DNA of 64,000 nt. Source: Streptomyces sp. NBC_00237. GTDB taxonomy: Bacteria > Actinomycetota > Actinomycetes > Streptomycetales > Streptomycetaceae. The notes under the pieces were generated by a model. It was not told where the DNA came from. It saw nothing but the letters and a program-made list of their open reading frames with translations, and ran no database searches. The position numbers and the translations under genes are program-made. The stretch lies in the NCBI RefSeq assembly GCF_026342435.1, contig NZ_JAPEMT010000003.1:682001-746000 (forward strand), written 5' to 3'. This document shows, one piece after another, positions 18,633 through 29,300 of the stretch. Every line of letters starts with the position of its first letter. Position 1 is the first letter of the stretch.

Positions 18633-21600
18633 ATGACCACCAACGGCTCCACGCCCACCGACACGCCCATCCGTACGTCCATCGGTACGCCCACCGACAT
18701 GCCCACCGACATGCCCACAGGCACGACCACCGATCCGAACGAGAGGACCGCAGTGACCGAGCTCGACAGCCGCATCGCCGTGATCGGCCTGGCGGTACGG
18801 CTCCCCGGCGCGGAGGACACCGCGGACTTCCACGACCTCCTGCGGCGCGACGGGGTCGAGGTCGGCGACGTTCCGCCGAGCCGCTGGGCCCGCGATCTGT
18901 ACCTGGGCGAAGGCCCGCACCGGGGCACCCACCACCGCGGAGCGTTCCTGCTGGACCCGTTCTCCTTCGACCACGAGGCGTTCGGCATGAACGCCGAGGA
19001 CGCCGTGCTCCTGGACCCTCAGCAGCGCGTCATGCTCGAAGTCGGCGCGCGGGCCCTGGAGGACTCCGGCTACCTGGGAGTGCGGCGGAGGCTCAACGCG
19101 GGCGTGTTCGTCGGCGCACGCATGAACGCGTACGGATTCGACCACGGGCGGGGCACCGGCCCCCGGGGCCCGGCGGGCCCCGCCGAAGGACGCGGCCCGG
19201 CCGACGGCCTCGGGCCCGCCGAAGGGCTCAGGCCCGCCGCCCTGTGGGGAAGGTCGCAGAACTTCGCCGCCGCCTGGCTGTCCGACCGCTTCGACCTGTC
19301 GGGCCCCAGCCTGGTCGTCGACACCGCCTGCTCGTCCTCGCTCTCGGCCGTCTGGCTCGCCTGCCAGAGCCTGGCGGCCGGTGCCTGCGAGCTGGCCGTG
19401 GTCGGCGCGGTCGACCTGCTCATCGACCCGCTCACCTTCGTCCTGCTCTCCCGCACCGGAGCCCTGTCCCCCGACGGCCTGTGCCGGACCTTCGACAGCA
19501 GGGCCAACGGTTACGTGCCCGGCGAAGGAGCCGTCGCCCTCGTACTGAAGCCGATGCGGGCCGCCTTGGCCGACGGCGACTTCATCCACGGAGCCATCAC
19601 CGGCACGGCGGTCAACAACGACGGCCGCACCATGGGGGTCACCACGCCGAACCTGGAAGCCCAGGTGGAGTTGTTGAGCAAGGTGTACGACACGGTCGAC
19701 CCGGCGACCGTCCAGTACGTCGAGGCGCACGGCACCGGCACGGCCATCGGCGACCCGATCGAAGCGCGGGCGCTCACCGAGGTGTTCGGCCGCCACCGCG
19801 TCCCCAGGAACTCCGTGGCGCTCGGTTCCGTCAAGCGCCGCATCGGACACCTCCACTCGGCGTCCGGACTCGCGGGACTGGCGAAGGTCGTCCTCCTGCT
19901 GCGCGAGGGGACCGTCGCGGCCCTGGCGGTCGAGCGGCCCAACCCCCGCCTCAACCTGACCGACAGCCCGTTCTACCTCCCCGAGACGCAGCACCCCTGG
20001 CCCGAGGTGCCGGTACGGCGGGCAGCGGTGAGCGGCTTCGGTTTCGGCGGTACGAACGCGCACGTCGTGGCCGAGTCGATGCCCCGGCACCCCGCCGGGA
20101 CACCGCCCCGCGCCGGAGCGCCCCGGACGCTCCACGTCCTGCCCCTGTCGGCCGACAGCCCGTACGCACTGCGCGAACTGGCGGCCCAGTGGCTGGAGTT
20201 CCTGCCGACGGTCACGGACGACCTCGCCGACGTGTGCGCCACGGCACGACTGGCACGTCCGCACCGCTCCGCGCGCACCGCGGTCTGCGGCGGCGACGCC
20301 ACGGAACTGGCCGCCGGTCTGCGCGCGTGGCTCCTGCGGAGCGACGACCGGAGCGACGACGACCGGGCGCCCGGCGCCGAGGGCTCCCCGCCCACCGTGC
20401 CGGTACGTCCCCAGGCCGCCGTCGGCGCGCCCCCGTGGCTCTCGGACCTCGACCGGGCCGTGCCCGCCGTGCACGAGGTCCTCAGCCGCTTCGAGGCGGC
20501 GACCGGTGCTCAACTGGCCGACTTCTCCGGCGAACTGCTCCGGATCAGCGAGGCGATCGCCCTCGTCGTGGCGCTGCACGACCTGGGCGTGCCGGAAGCC
20601 GCCGTGGACCTGCCGCCGGGATGGGAGGCGGTCAAGGACTTCGGGTGGGGACGCGTCCCGCTGGAGGACGCGCTCGCCCAGGTGCTCAGGCTCGGCGGCG
20701 ACCTCCTTCCCGACATCGCATCCCTTCCCGGTTCCGGTGACGGCTCGCTTCCCGGCGGCGGCTCGCCCACCGGCTCCGGCCGCGCGGACGTCACCCGGGG
20801 CGGCGAGCTCTGCACCCGGCTGGCAGGCGCCCGGGACCAGCGGTCGGCGGCCGCGGTACTCGCCGCACTCACCGCCGAACTCTTCGCCGGGGGCCTGGAC
20901 ATCGACTGGCAGGCATTCCAGGGCGCGTCGGCCTGGAGCAAGCGACTGCTCCCTTCGGCGCAGCTCCGTGGCCGGGCCCTGGACCTGCGCGAGCCGCTGC
21001 GCTCGGCGGAGCAGGGCGCGCCCGCGGAGCTGGTGTCGGACGGGGGCGGTGCGGGACACGTGTTCTCCCGTGTGTTCGGGCCCGGCGAGTCCCCCGTCGC
21101 CCAGCACGCCGTGTACCGGCAGATCATGCTTCCGGGCGTGGCGTGGTTCGACTTCCTGCGCGAGGGCGCCGCGCTGCGCGGCGAGCCCTTCCACGGCGTC
21201 GAGGACGTCCTCTTCCACCGGCCGCTGATCCCCGTCGGCGCGCACCGAGTGGTGTGCCGGGTCGGCGCGGACCGGCGGTTCACGGTGACGGACGCCGCCG
21301 ACGGGGGTCTCTTCGTCACCGGCCGGTACGCCGAGCAGCCCGCCGCCGCACCGGCCGCCGTGCCGATCGCCGCCCTCCTCGCCACCTGCTCCGAGCTGTA
21401 CGCGGGTTCGGGCCTCTACCGGTGGCTGCGGCGCATCGGCTACCACCACGGCCGCTACTACCGGAACATCTCCTGGGTGTCGAGCCTGCCGGACGGCGGC
21501 ACCCTCGCACGGATCGAGGGCGCCCGGCAGCGCGAGATGAACGCGGCCGACGTGGAGCTGTTCCCCGGTCTGCTCGACAGCGTCACCATCGCGGCCATCG

Positions 21601-24600
21601 ACCCGGGGAACCCGGTGTTCGGGGCCGAGGAGGCATCCGCCTTCATCCCGCTCTCGGTGGGCCGGGTGCAGGTCTTCGGGCCGCTGGACGGCGCCGCGTA
21701 CGTCCGTACCGAGACCGCCTTCTGGAACGACGAGGCATGCCGGGTCACGCAGACGGTCACCGACGTGCGGGGCAATCCGCTGCTCGTGTTCGGCGACATG
21801 TCGTCGAAGCGGGTCCCCGCGCAGGCGTTCAGCGGGGAGTCGGCTGGTGCGGAGGCTTCCGGCAGGCGGGCGCCCGGGGAGGACGCGGTACCGCAGACGG
21901 CGGTCACGACCCCGCTCACGACGGCCCCCTCCTCGCCCACCATCACGCCCCCGCCACCGCCCGCGACGGCCCCGGTATCCGCCCGCCCGGCAGGGGAAGC
22001 CTCCGCACCGAGCACGCCGGTACCGGACCCTCCGGTCGTGGCGAACACCCCCGTGCCCGTCTCCTCCGTCTCGACGGCCGCGCGCGTGCTCGCCTGGTTC
22101 CTGGACCTGACGGGAGTGCCCGAGGAGCACGCCGACACGGAGTTCCTCTCGGCGGGATTCGACTCGGTCGGCCTGGTGGCCCTGAGCGAGCGCGTCTCGC
22201 AGGAGTACGGCCTGTCGCTCTATCCGACGGTCTTCTTCGAGTACCCGACCCCCCGTCAGTTCGCCGCGTTCGCCCTGGAGGAGGCACCTGACCTCCTGGA
22301 GCGGCCCGGCGTCCGCGCGGCACCGGCGGACCCACCGCCCCCGTCGGCGGACGCCCCCGCGCAGGCGCCCGTTCCCGAGCCCCCTGCCGAGCCCGTGCCC
22401 GCCCGGGAACGACTCGCCGTCTCCCCACGACCACTGCCCCGACCCGCCCCCACACCTGCACCGCCCCCCACCCCCACCCCCGCCCCCGTCTCCGCCCCCG
22501 GAGAGTCACGCTCGCGGGACGTCGCGGTCGTGGGTGCCGCGATCAGGCTGCCCGGCGCGCACGGCCTGGACGACTTCGCGGAACTCCTCGCCGAGGGGCG
22601 CGACACCGTCCGCCGGGCGCCCGAAGGCCGGTGGGACCCGGCGAACGGACCGGCCCCGCACGCTTCCTTCCTGGACAGGGTGGACGAGTTCGACCCCACT
22701 CCGTTCCGGATCTCGCCGCGCGAGGCCCCGCAGATCGACCCGCAGGCCAGGATCGTGTACGAGACGGTCTGGGAAGCCCTCGACGACGGCGCCAGGTCCG
22801 GTGAGCGGGCCGCCGACAGCAACACCGGCCTGTGGATCGCGTACAGCCACGACCACTACCACGAGGAACGGGTGCGCCACGGCGCCCCCGAGGGGCGCGG
22901 CCTCGGCCTGGAGGCGATGATCGCCAACCGGCTGTCCTACCTGATGGACTGGCACGGGCCCAGCGCCCTGGTGAACACCCTGTGCTCGTCCTCGCTCGTG
23001 GCGGTGCACACCGCCCTGCAGCACCTGCGTTCCGGAGACATCGACACCGCGGTGATCGGCGCGGTGCACGCCGGCCTCAGCCCGGAGTACTTCCGTTCCA
23101 TGGGCGACCTGATGGCCCTCTCGCCGCGCCACCGCTGCCGCACCTTCGACAGCACGGCCGACGGCTTCGTACCGGGGGAGGGGGCGGTCGCCGTGGTGCT
23201 GCGACGGCACGACGACGCCCTGCGGGACGGCGACCGGATCCGGGGGCTGATCAAGGGCGCCGCCGTCAACCACGGCGGCCGTACGACCCGTTACTCCGCG
23301 CCCAGCCCCCGGGCCCAGCGCGACGTCATCGCGGCGGCGCTGCGGGACGCCGGAGTCTCCCCGGACACCATCGGTCTGGTCGAGGCGCACGGCACGGGCA
23401 CGGGCCTGGGCGATCCGATCGAGATCGACGGGCTCACCCGGGCCTGGCGCGGCTTCACCGACCGCGCGCAGTACTGCGCGATCGGATCGGTGAAGTCCAA
23501 CGTGGGCCATCTGGAACCGGCCTCGGGGCTGGTGGGTCTCGTCAAGCTGCTGCTGGCCATGGAACACGAGCTGATTCCGCCGACGCTGCACGTGACGCGC
23601 CCGAACGAGCACATCCGCTTCGAGGACACGCCGTTCTACGTCGCCGACCGCCCCCGCCACTGGCCCCGTGGCGGGCAGCCGCGCCGTGCCGCGGTGAGCG
23701 CCTTCGGCATGGGGGGCGTGAACGCGCATGTGATCGTCGAGGAGCCCGCGCCCCGGGCCGGTGGCCCGTCGACGGCGCAGGAAAGCCACCTGCTGCGGGT
23801 CAGCGCCGCCGACGAGCCGTCCGCGCGCGCTCTGGCGGGCGCCTACGCCGCACACCTGACCGCCGGAACCTCCGCCGGATCCGAGGAGCAAACGGCCGAC
23901 TTCGTGCACACCGTGAACACCGGCCGTGCCGCGCACCGTTACCGGACAGCCGTGCACGGCACGACCGCCGCCGAGCTGGCCGAGCGGCTGACCGAGGTCG
24001 CGTCCGGCGCCGTCCCTGTGACCAGGCACAGCAACAAGGCGACCAGCACGGTGTTCCTCTTCACCGGGCAGGGCTCGCAGTACGCTGGAATGGGCCGAGG
24101 TCTGTACGCCACCGAGCCGCACTTCCGCGCGGCGGTGGACGAGTGCGCCGAACTCCTCGCCCCGTACACCGACATACCTCTGCTCGACCTGCTGCACGGC
24201 GACACGGGCGGACACCTCGACCAGACGCAGTACGCGCAGATCGGCATCGTCAGCGTGCAGGTCGCGCTGGTCCGCCAGCTCGAAGCACTGGGCGTGCGCC
24301 CCAGCGCCGTCGCGGGCCACAGCCTCGGCGAGCTCACCGCGGGCTGGGCCGCCGGAGTGCTGTCCCTGCCCGACCTGCTGCGGCTGACCGCGTTGCGCGG
24401 CCGGCTCATGCAGGCACAGCCCACCGACGGCGCGATGGCGGTCGCCCACGCCGACACCGCAACCCTCACCGAGGCACTCCGCCCCTTTCCCGGCCTGGAG
24501 ATCGCCGCACACAACGCCCCCCGCGTCCACACCCTCACCGGGCCCGCGCACACCGTCGCCCGCTTCCGCGAGCAGACCTCCCTCAGGACCCAGCCCCTCA

Positions 24601-25196
24601 CCGTCAGCCACGCCTTCCACTCCGCCGCGATGGAAGGGGCCGTCGCCCCCTTCGCCGACGCCGTGGCCACCGTGGCGCTCGCCGCCCCCGCCCTGCCCTT
24701 CGCCTCCACCCTCACCGGCACCTGGCACACGCCGGCCACCGCCACCGATCCCGAGCACTGGGCCAGGGCGCTGCGTCGGCCCGTGCTCTTCGCGCAGGCC
24801 GTCGCCACCCTGGGCGACACCGGCCCGCACGCCGTCTGGGAGATCGGCCCGCACCCCCAGCTGATCGCCTCGGCCAAGGCGGCTCTCGGCGCCGAACCCG
24901 CCTGGATCGCGACGCTGCGCCGTGGCCACACCGACCAGGCGCAGCTGCACGCGGCCCTCGCCGCCCACTACCGCCGCACCGGCCATGACCTGAACTGGGC
25001 GGCCCTGCACCAGGGCAAGGAGCAGCGGATCACCACCGCCCCCTCCTACCCCTTCAACCGAAGGCGGTTCTGGATCTCGGCCGGTGCCACGGACACCGGC
25101 CCACCGGACCCCGCCCTCACGGACACCGGCACCGATGCCGACCGAACCCATCCCCACGAGCCCCACGAGACGAAGAGGCCCGAGCACCATGGCTAG
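18633..25196 (+). CDS. Type I PKS: KS-DH-ACP-KS-AT
   Basis: 2187-aa PKS, 4 bp after the previous gene. The first 40 residues are low-complexity Thr/Pro/Asp repeats; a GTG at 18753 with a better ribosome site (GAGAGGA) is an alternative start just before the KS. Module 5: KS5 (Cys233, EAHGTGT; the NIGHLE motif reads RIGHLH, with the catalytic His kept), DH5 (His825, but the Gly of HxxxGxxxxP is Arg829; Asp982 kept, Gln replaced by Ile986) and ACP (Ser1178). DH5 may be inactive or altered. Module 6 first half: KS6 (Cys1451, in NTLCSSS instead of DTxCSSS) and AT (Ser1897; SHAFHS at 1992-1997, malonyl type). The protein ends after the post-AT linker with a Thr/Asp/Pro/His-rich tail; the DH, KR and ACP of module 6 are two genes downstream. 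Confidence 0.92.
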   Translation: MTTNGSTPTDTPIRTSIGTPTDMPTDMPTGTTTDPNERTAVTELDSRIAVIGLAVRLPGAEDTADFHDLLRRDGVEVGDVPPSRWARDLYLGEGPHRGTHHRGAFLLDPFSFDHEAFGMNAEDAVLLDPQQRVMLEVGARALEDSGYLGVRRRLNAGVFVGARMNAYGFDHGRGTGPRGPAGPAEGRGPADGLGPAEGLRPAALWGRSQNFAAAWLSDRFDLSGPSLVVDTACSSSLSAVWLACQSLAAGACELAVVGAVDLLIDPLTFVLLSRTGALSPDGLCRTFDSRANGYVPGEGAVALVLKPMRAALADGDFIHGAITGTAVNNDGRTMGVTTPNLEAQVELLSKVYDTVDPATVQYVEAHGTGTAIGDPIEARALTEVFGRHRVPRNSVALGSVKRRIGHLHSASGLAGLAKVVLLLREGTVAALAVERPNPRLNLTDSPFYLPETQHPWPEVPVRRAAVSGFGFGGTNAHVVAESMPRHPAGTPPRAGAPRTLHVLPLSADSPYALRELAAQWLEFLPTVTDDLADVCATARLARPHRSARTAVCGGDATELAAGLRAWLLRSDDRSDDDRAPGAEGSPPTVPVRPQAAVGAPPWLSDLDRAVPAVHEVLSRFEAATGAQLADFSGELLRISEAIALVVALHDLGVPEAAVDLPPGWEAVKDFGWGRVPLEDALAQVLRLGGDLLPDIASLPGSGDGSLPGGGSPTGSGRADVTRGGELCTRLAGARDQRSAAAVLAALTAELFAGGLDIDWQAFQGASAWSKRLLPSAQLRGRALDLREPLRSAEQGAPAELVSDGGGAGHVFSRVFGPGESPVAQHAVYRQIMLPGVAWFDFLREGAALRGEPFHGVEDVLFHRPLIPVGAHRVVCRVGADRRFTVTDAADGGLFVTGRYAEQPAAAPAAVPIAALLATCSELYAGSGLYRWLRRIGYHHGRYYRNISWVSSLPDGGTLARIEGARQREMNAADVELFPGLLDSVTIAAIDPGNPVFGAEEASAFIPLSVGRVQVFGPLDGAAYVRTETAFWNDEACRVTQTVTDVRGNPLLVFGDMSSKRVPAQAFSGESAGAEASGRRAPGEDAVPQTAVTTPLTTAPSSPTITPPPPPATAPVSARPAGEASAPSTPVPDPPVVANTPVPVSSVSTAARVLAWFLDLTGVPEEHADTEFLSAGFDSVGLVALSERVSQEYGLSLYPTVFFEYPTPRQFAAFALEEAPDLLERPGVRAAPADPPPPSADAPAQAPVPEPPAEPVPARERLAVSPRPLPRPAPTPAPPPTPTPAPVSAPGESRSRDVAVVGAAIRLPGAHGLDDFAELLAEGRDTVRRAPEGRWDPANGPAPHASFLDRVDEFDPTPFRISPREAPQIDPQARIVYETVWEALDDGARSGERAADSNTGLWIAYSHDHYHEERVRHGAPEGRGLGLEAMIANRLSYLMDWHGPSALVNTLCSSSLVAVHTALQHLRSGDIDTAVIGAVHAGLSPEYFRSMGDLMALSPRHRCRTFDSTADGFVPGEGAVAVVLRRHDDALRDGDRIRGLIKGAAVNHGGRTTRYSAPSPRAQRDVIAAALRDAGVSPDTIGLVEAHGTGTGLGDPIEIDGLTRAWRGFTDRAQYCAIGSVKSNVGHLEPASGLVGLVKLLLAMEHELIPPTLHVTRPNEHIRFEDTPFYVADRPRHWPRGGQPRRAAVSAFGMGGVNAHVIVEEPAPRAGGPSTAQESHLLRVSAADEPSARALAGAYAAHLTAGTSAGSEEQTADFVHTVNTGRAAHRYRTAVHGTTAAELAERLTEVASGAVPVTRHSNKATSTVFLFTGQGSQYAGMGRGLYATEPHFRAAVDECAELLAPYTDIPLLDLLHGDTGGHLDQTQYAQIGIVSVQVALVRQLEALGVRPSAVAGHSLGELTAGWAAGVLSLPDLLRLTALRGRLMQAQPTDGAMAVAHADTATLTEALRPFPGLEIAAHNAPRVHTLTGPAHTVARFREQTSLRTQPLTVSHAFHSAAMEGAVAPFADAVATVALAAPALPFASTLTGTWHTPATATDPEHWARALRRPVLFAQAVATLGDTGPHAVWEIGPHPQLIASAKAALGAEPAWIATLRRGHTDQAQLHAALAAHYRRTGHDLNWAALHQGKEQRITTAPSYPFNRRRFWISAGATDTGPPDPALTDTGTDADRTHPHEPHETKRPEHHG

Positions 25197-26310
25197 CGAG
25201 TACGGACTGAAGCGGCACTTCAACGGCGACGCGGCACGCCTCATCGGCGGCCGGATCCGCGCCGTCCACCCCGAGTTCGACATCGAGGGGTACGCGTCGG
25301 ATGTCGAGCGGCGCATCCCCGGCAAGGAGCTCAAGGACCGCGTCCTCGTCCTGGCCGAGGGGCTGCGCACCCGGCTGCCGCAGGACTACCCCGAGGCCGT
25401 GGCGCTCCTCCTGCCGATCCTCGGGGACGAACTCGCCGAGGGCGAGGGCATGTTCAACGCCAGCTGGTTCCTCATGCCGGTGGCCAGGTTCGTCGAGGAG
25501 TACGGACTGGAGCACCCGGAGGTCTCCCTCGACGCCATCGAGGAGATCACCAAACGGCACACCGGCGAGTACGCGATCCGCCCCTACATCGAGAACCACT
25601 ACGAGCCCACCATGCGGCGGGTCGCCCGATGGGCCCTCAGCCCCAGCCACAACGTGCGCAGGCTCGCCACCGAGGGGATCCGCTCCCGGCTGCCGTGGGC
25701 CCGTACCCTCACCGTCTTCGTGAAGGACCCGCAGCCCGTCCTGGAGATCCTCGAACCCCTGCGCAGCGACCCCTCGGAGTACGTGCGCAAGTCCGTCGCG
25801 AACAACCTGAACGACATCTCCAAGGACGCCCCCGAGGTCGCGCTCGCCACCGCCCTGCGGTGGATGCGGGAGAGCCCCACCCCGGAGACGACCTGGATCG
25901 TCAAGCACGCGCTCCGCACCCTCGTGAAGAAGGGGGATCAGCAGGCCCTGGCGATCCTGGGGGCCACGGGCGGCGAACACCTGCGGGTACCCCGGCTGGA
26001 GATCACTCCCGGGTCGGTGACCGTCGGGGACACGCTCGTCCTCAGCTTCGACATCGAGAACACCGACGACCGTTCCCACAGCGTCACCGTCGACTACGTG
26101 GTGCACCACGTCCGCAAGAACGGCCGCAGCATTCCCAAGGTCTTCAAACTGGCGACGCTCGACCTCGCGGCCGGCGAACGGCGCACGCTGCACAAGACCC
26201 ACATGATCAAGGAGGTGCAGACCCGCCGGTACTACGCGGGCGAACACCTCGTCGACATCCAGGCCAACGGCCTGGTCAAGGCCACCGAGCGCTTCGGGCT
26301 GCGGACATGA
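25189..26310 (+). CDS. alkC: AlkC-type DNA glycosylase, candidate self-resistance
   Basis: 373-aa HEAT-like-repeat DNA alkylation repair protein. The ATG at 25189 overlaps the end of the PKS gene by 8 bp, and its own stop overlaps the next PKS start (ATGA). Family blocks are visible: RHTGEYAIRPYI (123-134), NVRRLATEG followed by RLPWA (155-171) and SVANNLNDISKDAP (202-215). Residues 268-370 form an Ig-like beta domain, typical of AlkC (alpha class) and absent from AlkD. Family members remove N3-alkylated bases from DNA without flipping them. AlkD relatives act as self-resistance enzymes in clusters for DNA-alkylating products (yatakemycin, CC-1065, trioxacarcin). Placement inside a PKS module supports that role here, but substrate specificity is inference. 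It could also be a housekeeping-type gene caught in the operon. Confidence 0.88.
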   Translation: MASEYGLKRHFNGDAARLIGGRIRAVHPEFDIEGYASDVERRIPGKELKDRVLVLAEGLRTRLPQDYPEAVALLLPILGDELAEGEGMFNASWFLMPVARFVEEYGLEHPEVSLDAIEEITKRHTGEYAIRPYIENHYEPTMRRVARWALSPSHNVRRLATEGIRSRLPWARTLTVFVKDPQPVLEILEPLRSDPSEYVRKSVANNLNDISKDAPEVALATALRWMRESPTPETTWIVKHALRTLVKKGDQQALAILGATGGEHLRVPRLEITPGSVTVGDTLVLSFDIENTDDRSHSVTVDYVVHHVRKNGRSIPKVFKLATLDLAAGERRTLHKTHMIKEVQTRRYYAGEHLVDIQANGLVKATERFGLRT

Positions 26311-29300
26311 ACAGCACCCGGTTCCCCCTCGACGCCGCCGATCCGCTGGTCCGGGACCACCGGATCGGCTCCGTACCCGTCGTCCCGGCCGCGGCCCAGA
26401 TCGACGCGGTCCTGTCCGCCTGCGAGGCCCGGCGCCCGGACGGGCAGTGGACGTTGAAGGACGTCGCCTTCCGGGTACCGCTGCGCGTGGAGGCGGCGGA
26501 CGCGGAGCTCCAGGTGCACACCACCGACGACGGACAGTGCGCGGTCCGCTCCCCGGAGCCCGGCGGCGACGGCACACCGCGCGAGCACTGCACCGCGCGC
26601 GTCGTACGGATCGCGCTGCCGCCGCCGCGCTACCTGGACGTCGCCGACCTCCAGGCCGGCTGCACGCGGGACGTGCCCCGCACGGCCGTGACCGCGTGGC
26701 AGCGGGGGAGCGGCATCACCTACGGGCCGTCCTACCGTGCGATCCGGTCCGCCCGCACGGGGCCGGGGCGCATGCTCGCCGTGCTGCGGGCGGCCGACGA
26801 CCTGCACGGGAACTCCTTCGTCCCGCCGCCGCTGCTCGACGCCGTCTTCCAGGCGCTCGGCATGCTCGACGACGGGGCGGCCGGGGCGTGCCTGCCCTGG
26901 TACGTCGGCCGGATCGTCGCCCGCAGGAGGATCTCGGGCACGGTGCTGGCACTGGTCGAGCGGGAGGAGCCGACCGGGACCCGCACCGGCGTCGTACGGG
27001 GCCGGGCGACAGTCTGCAACCAGCAGGGGGAGGTCCTGCTCGAACTGGAGCGCATCACCCTCAAGTCGGCCGCACCGGCCGGGGCCACCCCCACGTCCGC
27101 GCCACCCGGTGCCGCCGTCGGGTCCGTCGAGAGCGTGGTCTGGCGGAAGACCGATCCGGTCCGCCCGTCCCCGGCTCCCGGCGGGGCGTTGCTGCTGGTC
27201 TCGGGGGACGACGTCCACCTGCCGGGGGAGCGGCCCGTGGTGCGTACGACTCCCGCGGAGCTGACCCCCGAGCGCCTCGACGTACTCCTGGGAGACACCA
27301 CCGTCCAGGGCGTGCTGTACGACGCGCCGAGGGGCCTGACGGGCGAGGAGCAGGTGACCCGGGCGCTCCAGGGTGTCTTCGCCCTGGTCCGCGTGCTGGC
27401 GGCGCGCCCCCCGATGCCGGACCTGACGATCGTCACCACCACGGCCCATCAGGTGACCGGGCAGGAGACCGTCGATCCCTTCATGACCGCCCTGTGGGGG
27501 CTCGGCCGCACGCTGCAGGTCGAACACCCGCGCACCAGGGTGCGCCTGGTCGACCTCGCCCCCGACCCGGGCGACACCCCTGGAACCGGCCCCGCCGCCT
27601 CCCTGAGTGACGTACTGGAGCGCGCGGAGCCGGAACTCGCCCGGCGCGGCGGCAGTTGGTACGCCCCCGTGGTCGAGCCCGCCATCGCGCCCGAGGCCCT
27701 GGGGCCGGTGCGGCTGCGGGGCGGACGCTTCCTCGTCACCGGCGGCATGGGCGGCATCGGCCTGCTGGTCGCCGAGTTCCTGGCCGGGCAGGGCTGCGCC
27801 CACCTCACCCTGGTGGGCAGGACCGTACCGGACCGGGGAGAGGCCCGGCGGCGGCTGAACCGGCTCGCCGCGCTCTGCGAGGTGGACACCGTGGCCACCG
27901 ACGTACGTCGGCTGCCCGAGGCACTCGCCGGAGCCGAGCGCTACGACGGGGTCCTCCACGGCGCCGGAGTGCTCCGCGACGGCCTGGCCCGCACCCTGAC
28001 GCCGGACCGGGTGGGCGAGGTCCTCGCCCCGAAGATCGGCGGGGTGCACGCGCTCGCCGACCTGCTGGCCACGAGGGAACCGCCGGGCTTCGTCGCCCTG
28101 TTCTCGTCCGTCGCCGCCGTGCGCGCCAACCTCGGGCAGAGCTCCTACGCGGCGGCCAACGCCTACCTCGACGGTTACGCCGCCCGCAAACGGGCCGACG
28201 GCGAGCCCTGGTTCAGCCTCGGCTGGGGCCTGTGGACCGTCGGCATGGGCGAGGGAATCGCTCCCAGGGCCGCCGCCCACGGCATACCGGCCCTGACGGC
28301 CGACGAAGGCGTCGGCCTGCTGCACACGGCCCTCGGCCGTCCCCCCGCGCACTACGTCCTGACTGCCGCCGCGAATGCGAAGGATGCACGAATGACCACT
28401 GTGACACCGGAAAGCGGGCTGTGGCCGTCGCTGTCGACCGCCCTGAAGAAGATCCTCCACGTCGACGACGTGTCGCCCGAGGACAATCTCCTGGAGATCG
28501 GCCTCGATTCGATGATGGCGGTCGAACTCGCCGCCTCCCTCTCGGCCGACGGGACCGAGGTCGACCCCGCGGTGTTCTTCGAGCACAGCGAGGTCGGCGC
28601 ACTCCTCGCCCATCTGGAACCGCAGACGGCACCGGTGGCTGCGCCCCCGACTCCGACGCCCACCCCGGTCCGGGCTCCGGCTCCGGCTCCCGTTCCCACT
28701 CCGGCCCCCGCTCCGCCCCCGGCCCCGCACGAGTCCGCCAGGGCATCCGTACCGCAGACACCCCCGGCCGGTGACTCCTTCGTCGCCGACTGGGACCGCT
28801 TCCGGACACCGGATCCCGTCTTCCCGCCGCCCCCCGTCGCCCCGCCCGCCGCCGACCGGCCGCCGCACGGGGCCCTGTCCGCCCCGGGCCGGACGCCGCG
28901 GCGCACCCTGCCGGGCAGGCTGTCCTCCTCGGCGCAGGGCACCTTCCTCGAACGGCGCATCGACACGCTGTCGGCCGAGGACCGCCTCGTCGTCGCCCAG
29001 GACGCGTACTTCTACGAGCCGGTCGTCCAGGAGGCCGCGGGCGCCCACATCAAGTTCGACGGCCGCTGGTACCTCAACTTCGCCTCGTACAGCTACCTCG
29101 GCCTCATCGGACACGACTACATCGACGCGCAGACCCTCAGCGCCGTGGAGCAGCACGGCACGGGTGCCCACGGCGTGCGTCTGCTGGCGGGCACCCTGCA
29201 TCTGCACCGCGAACTGGAACTGACCCTCGCCCGCTTCCTCGGGACCGAGGACGCGATCGTCTTCTCCAGCGGGTACATGGCCAACGTGGCGACGGTGGGC

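Noticed and set aside
11900..24000. Non-elongating (KS0) ketosynthases
   Set aside because: Active Cys and both catalytic His remain in KS1-KS6; only second-shell residues differ.
25189..26310. Calling the HEAT-repeat protein AlkD/YtkR2-like
   Set aside because: The C-terminal Ig-like domain and the RHTGEYAIRPYI block point to AlkC instead.
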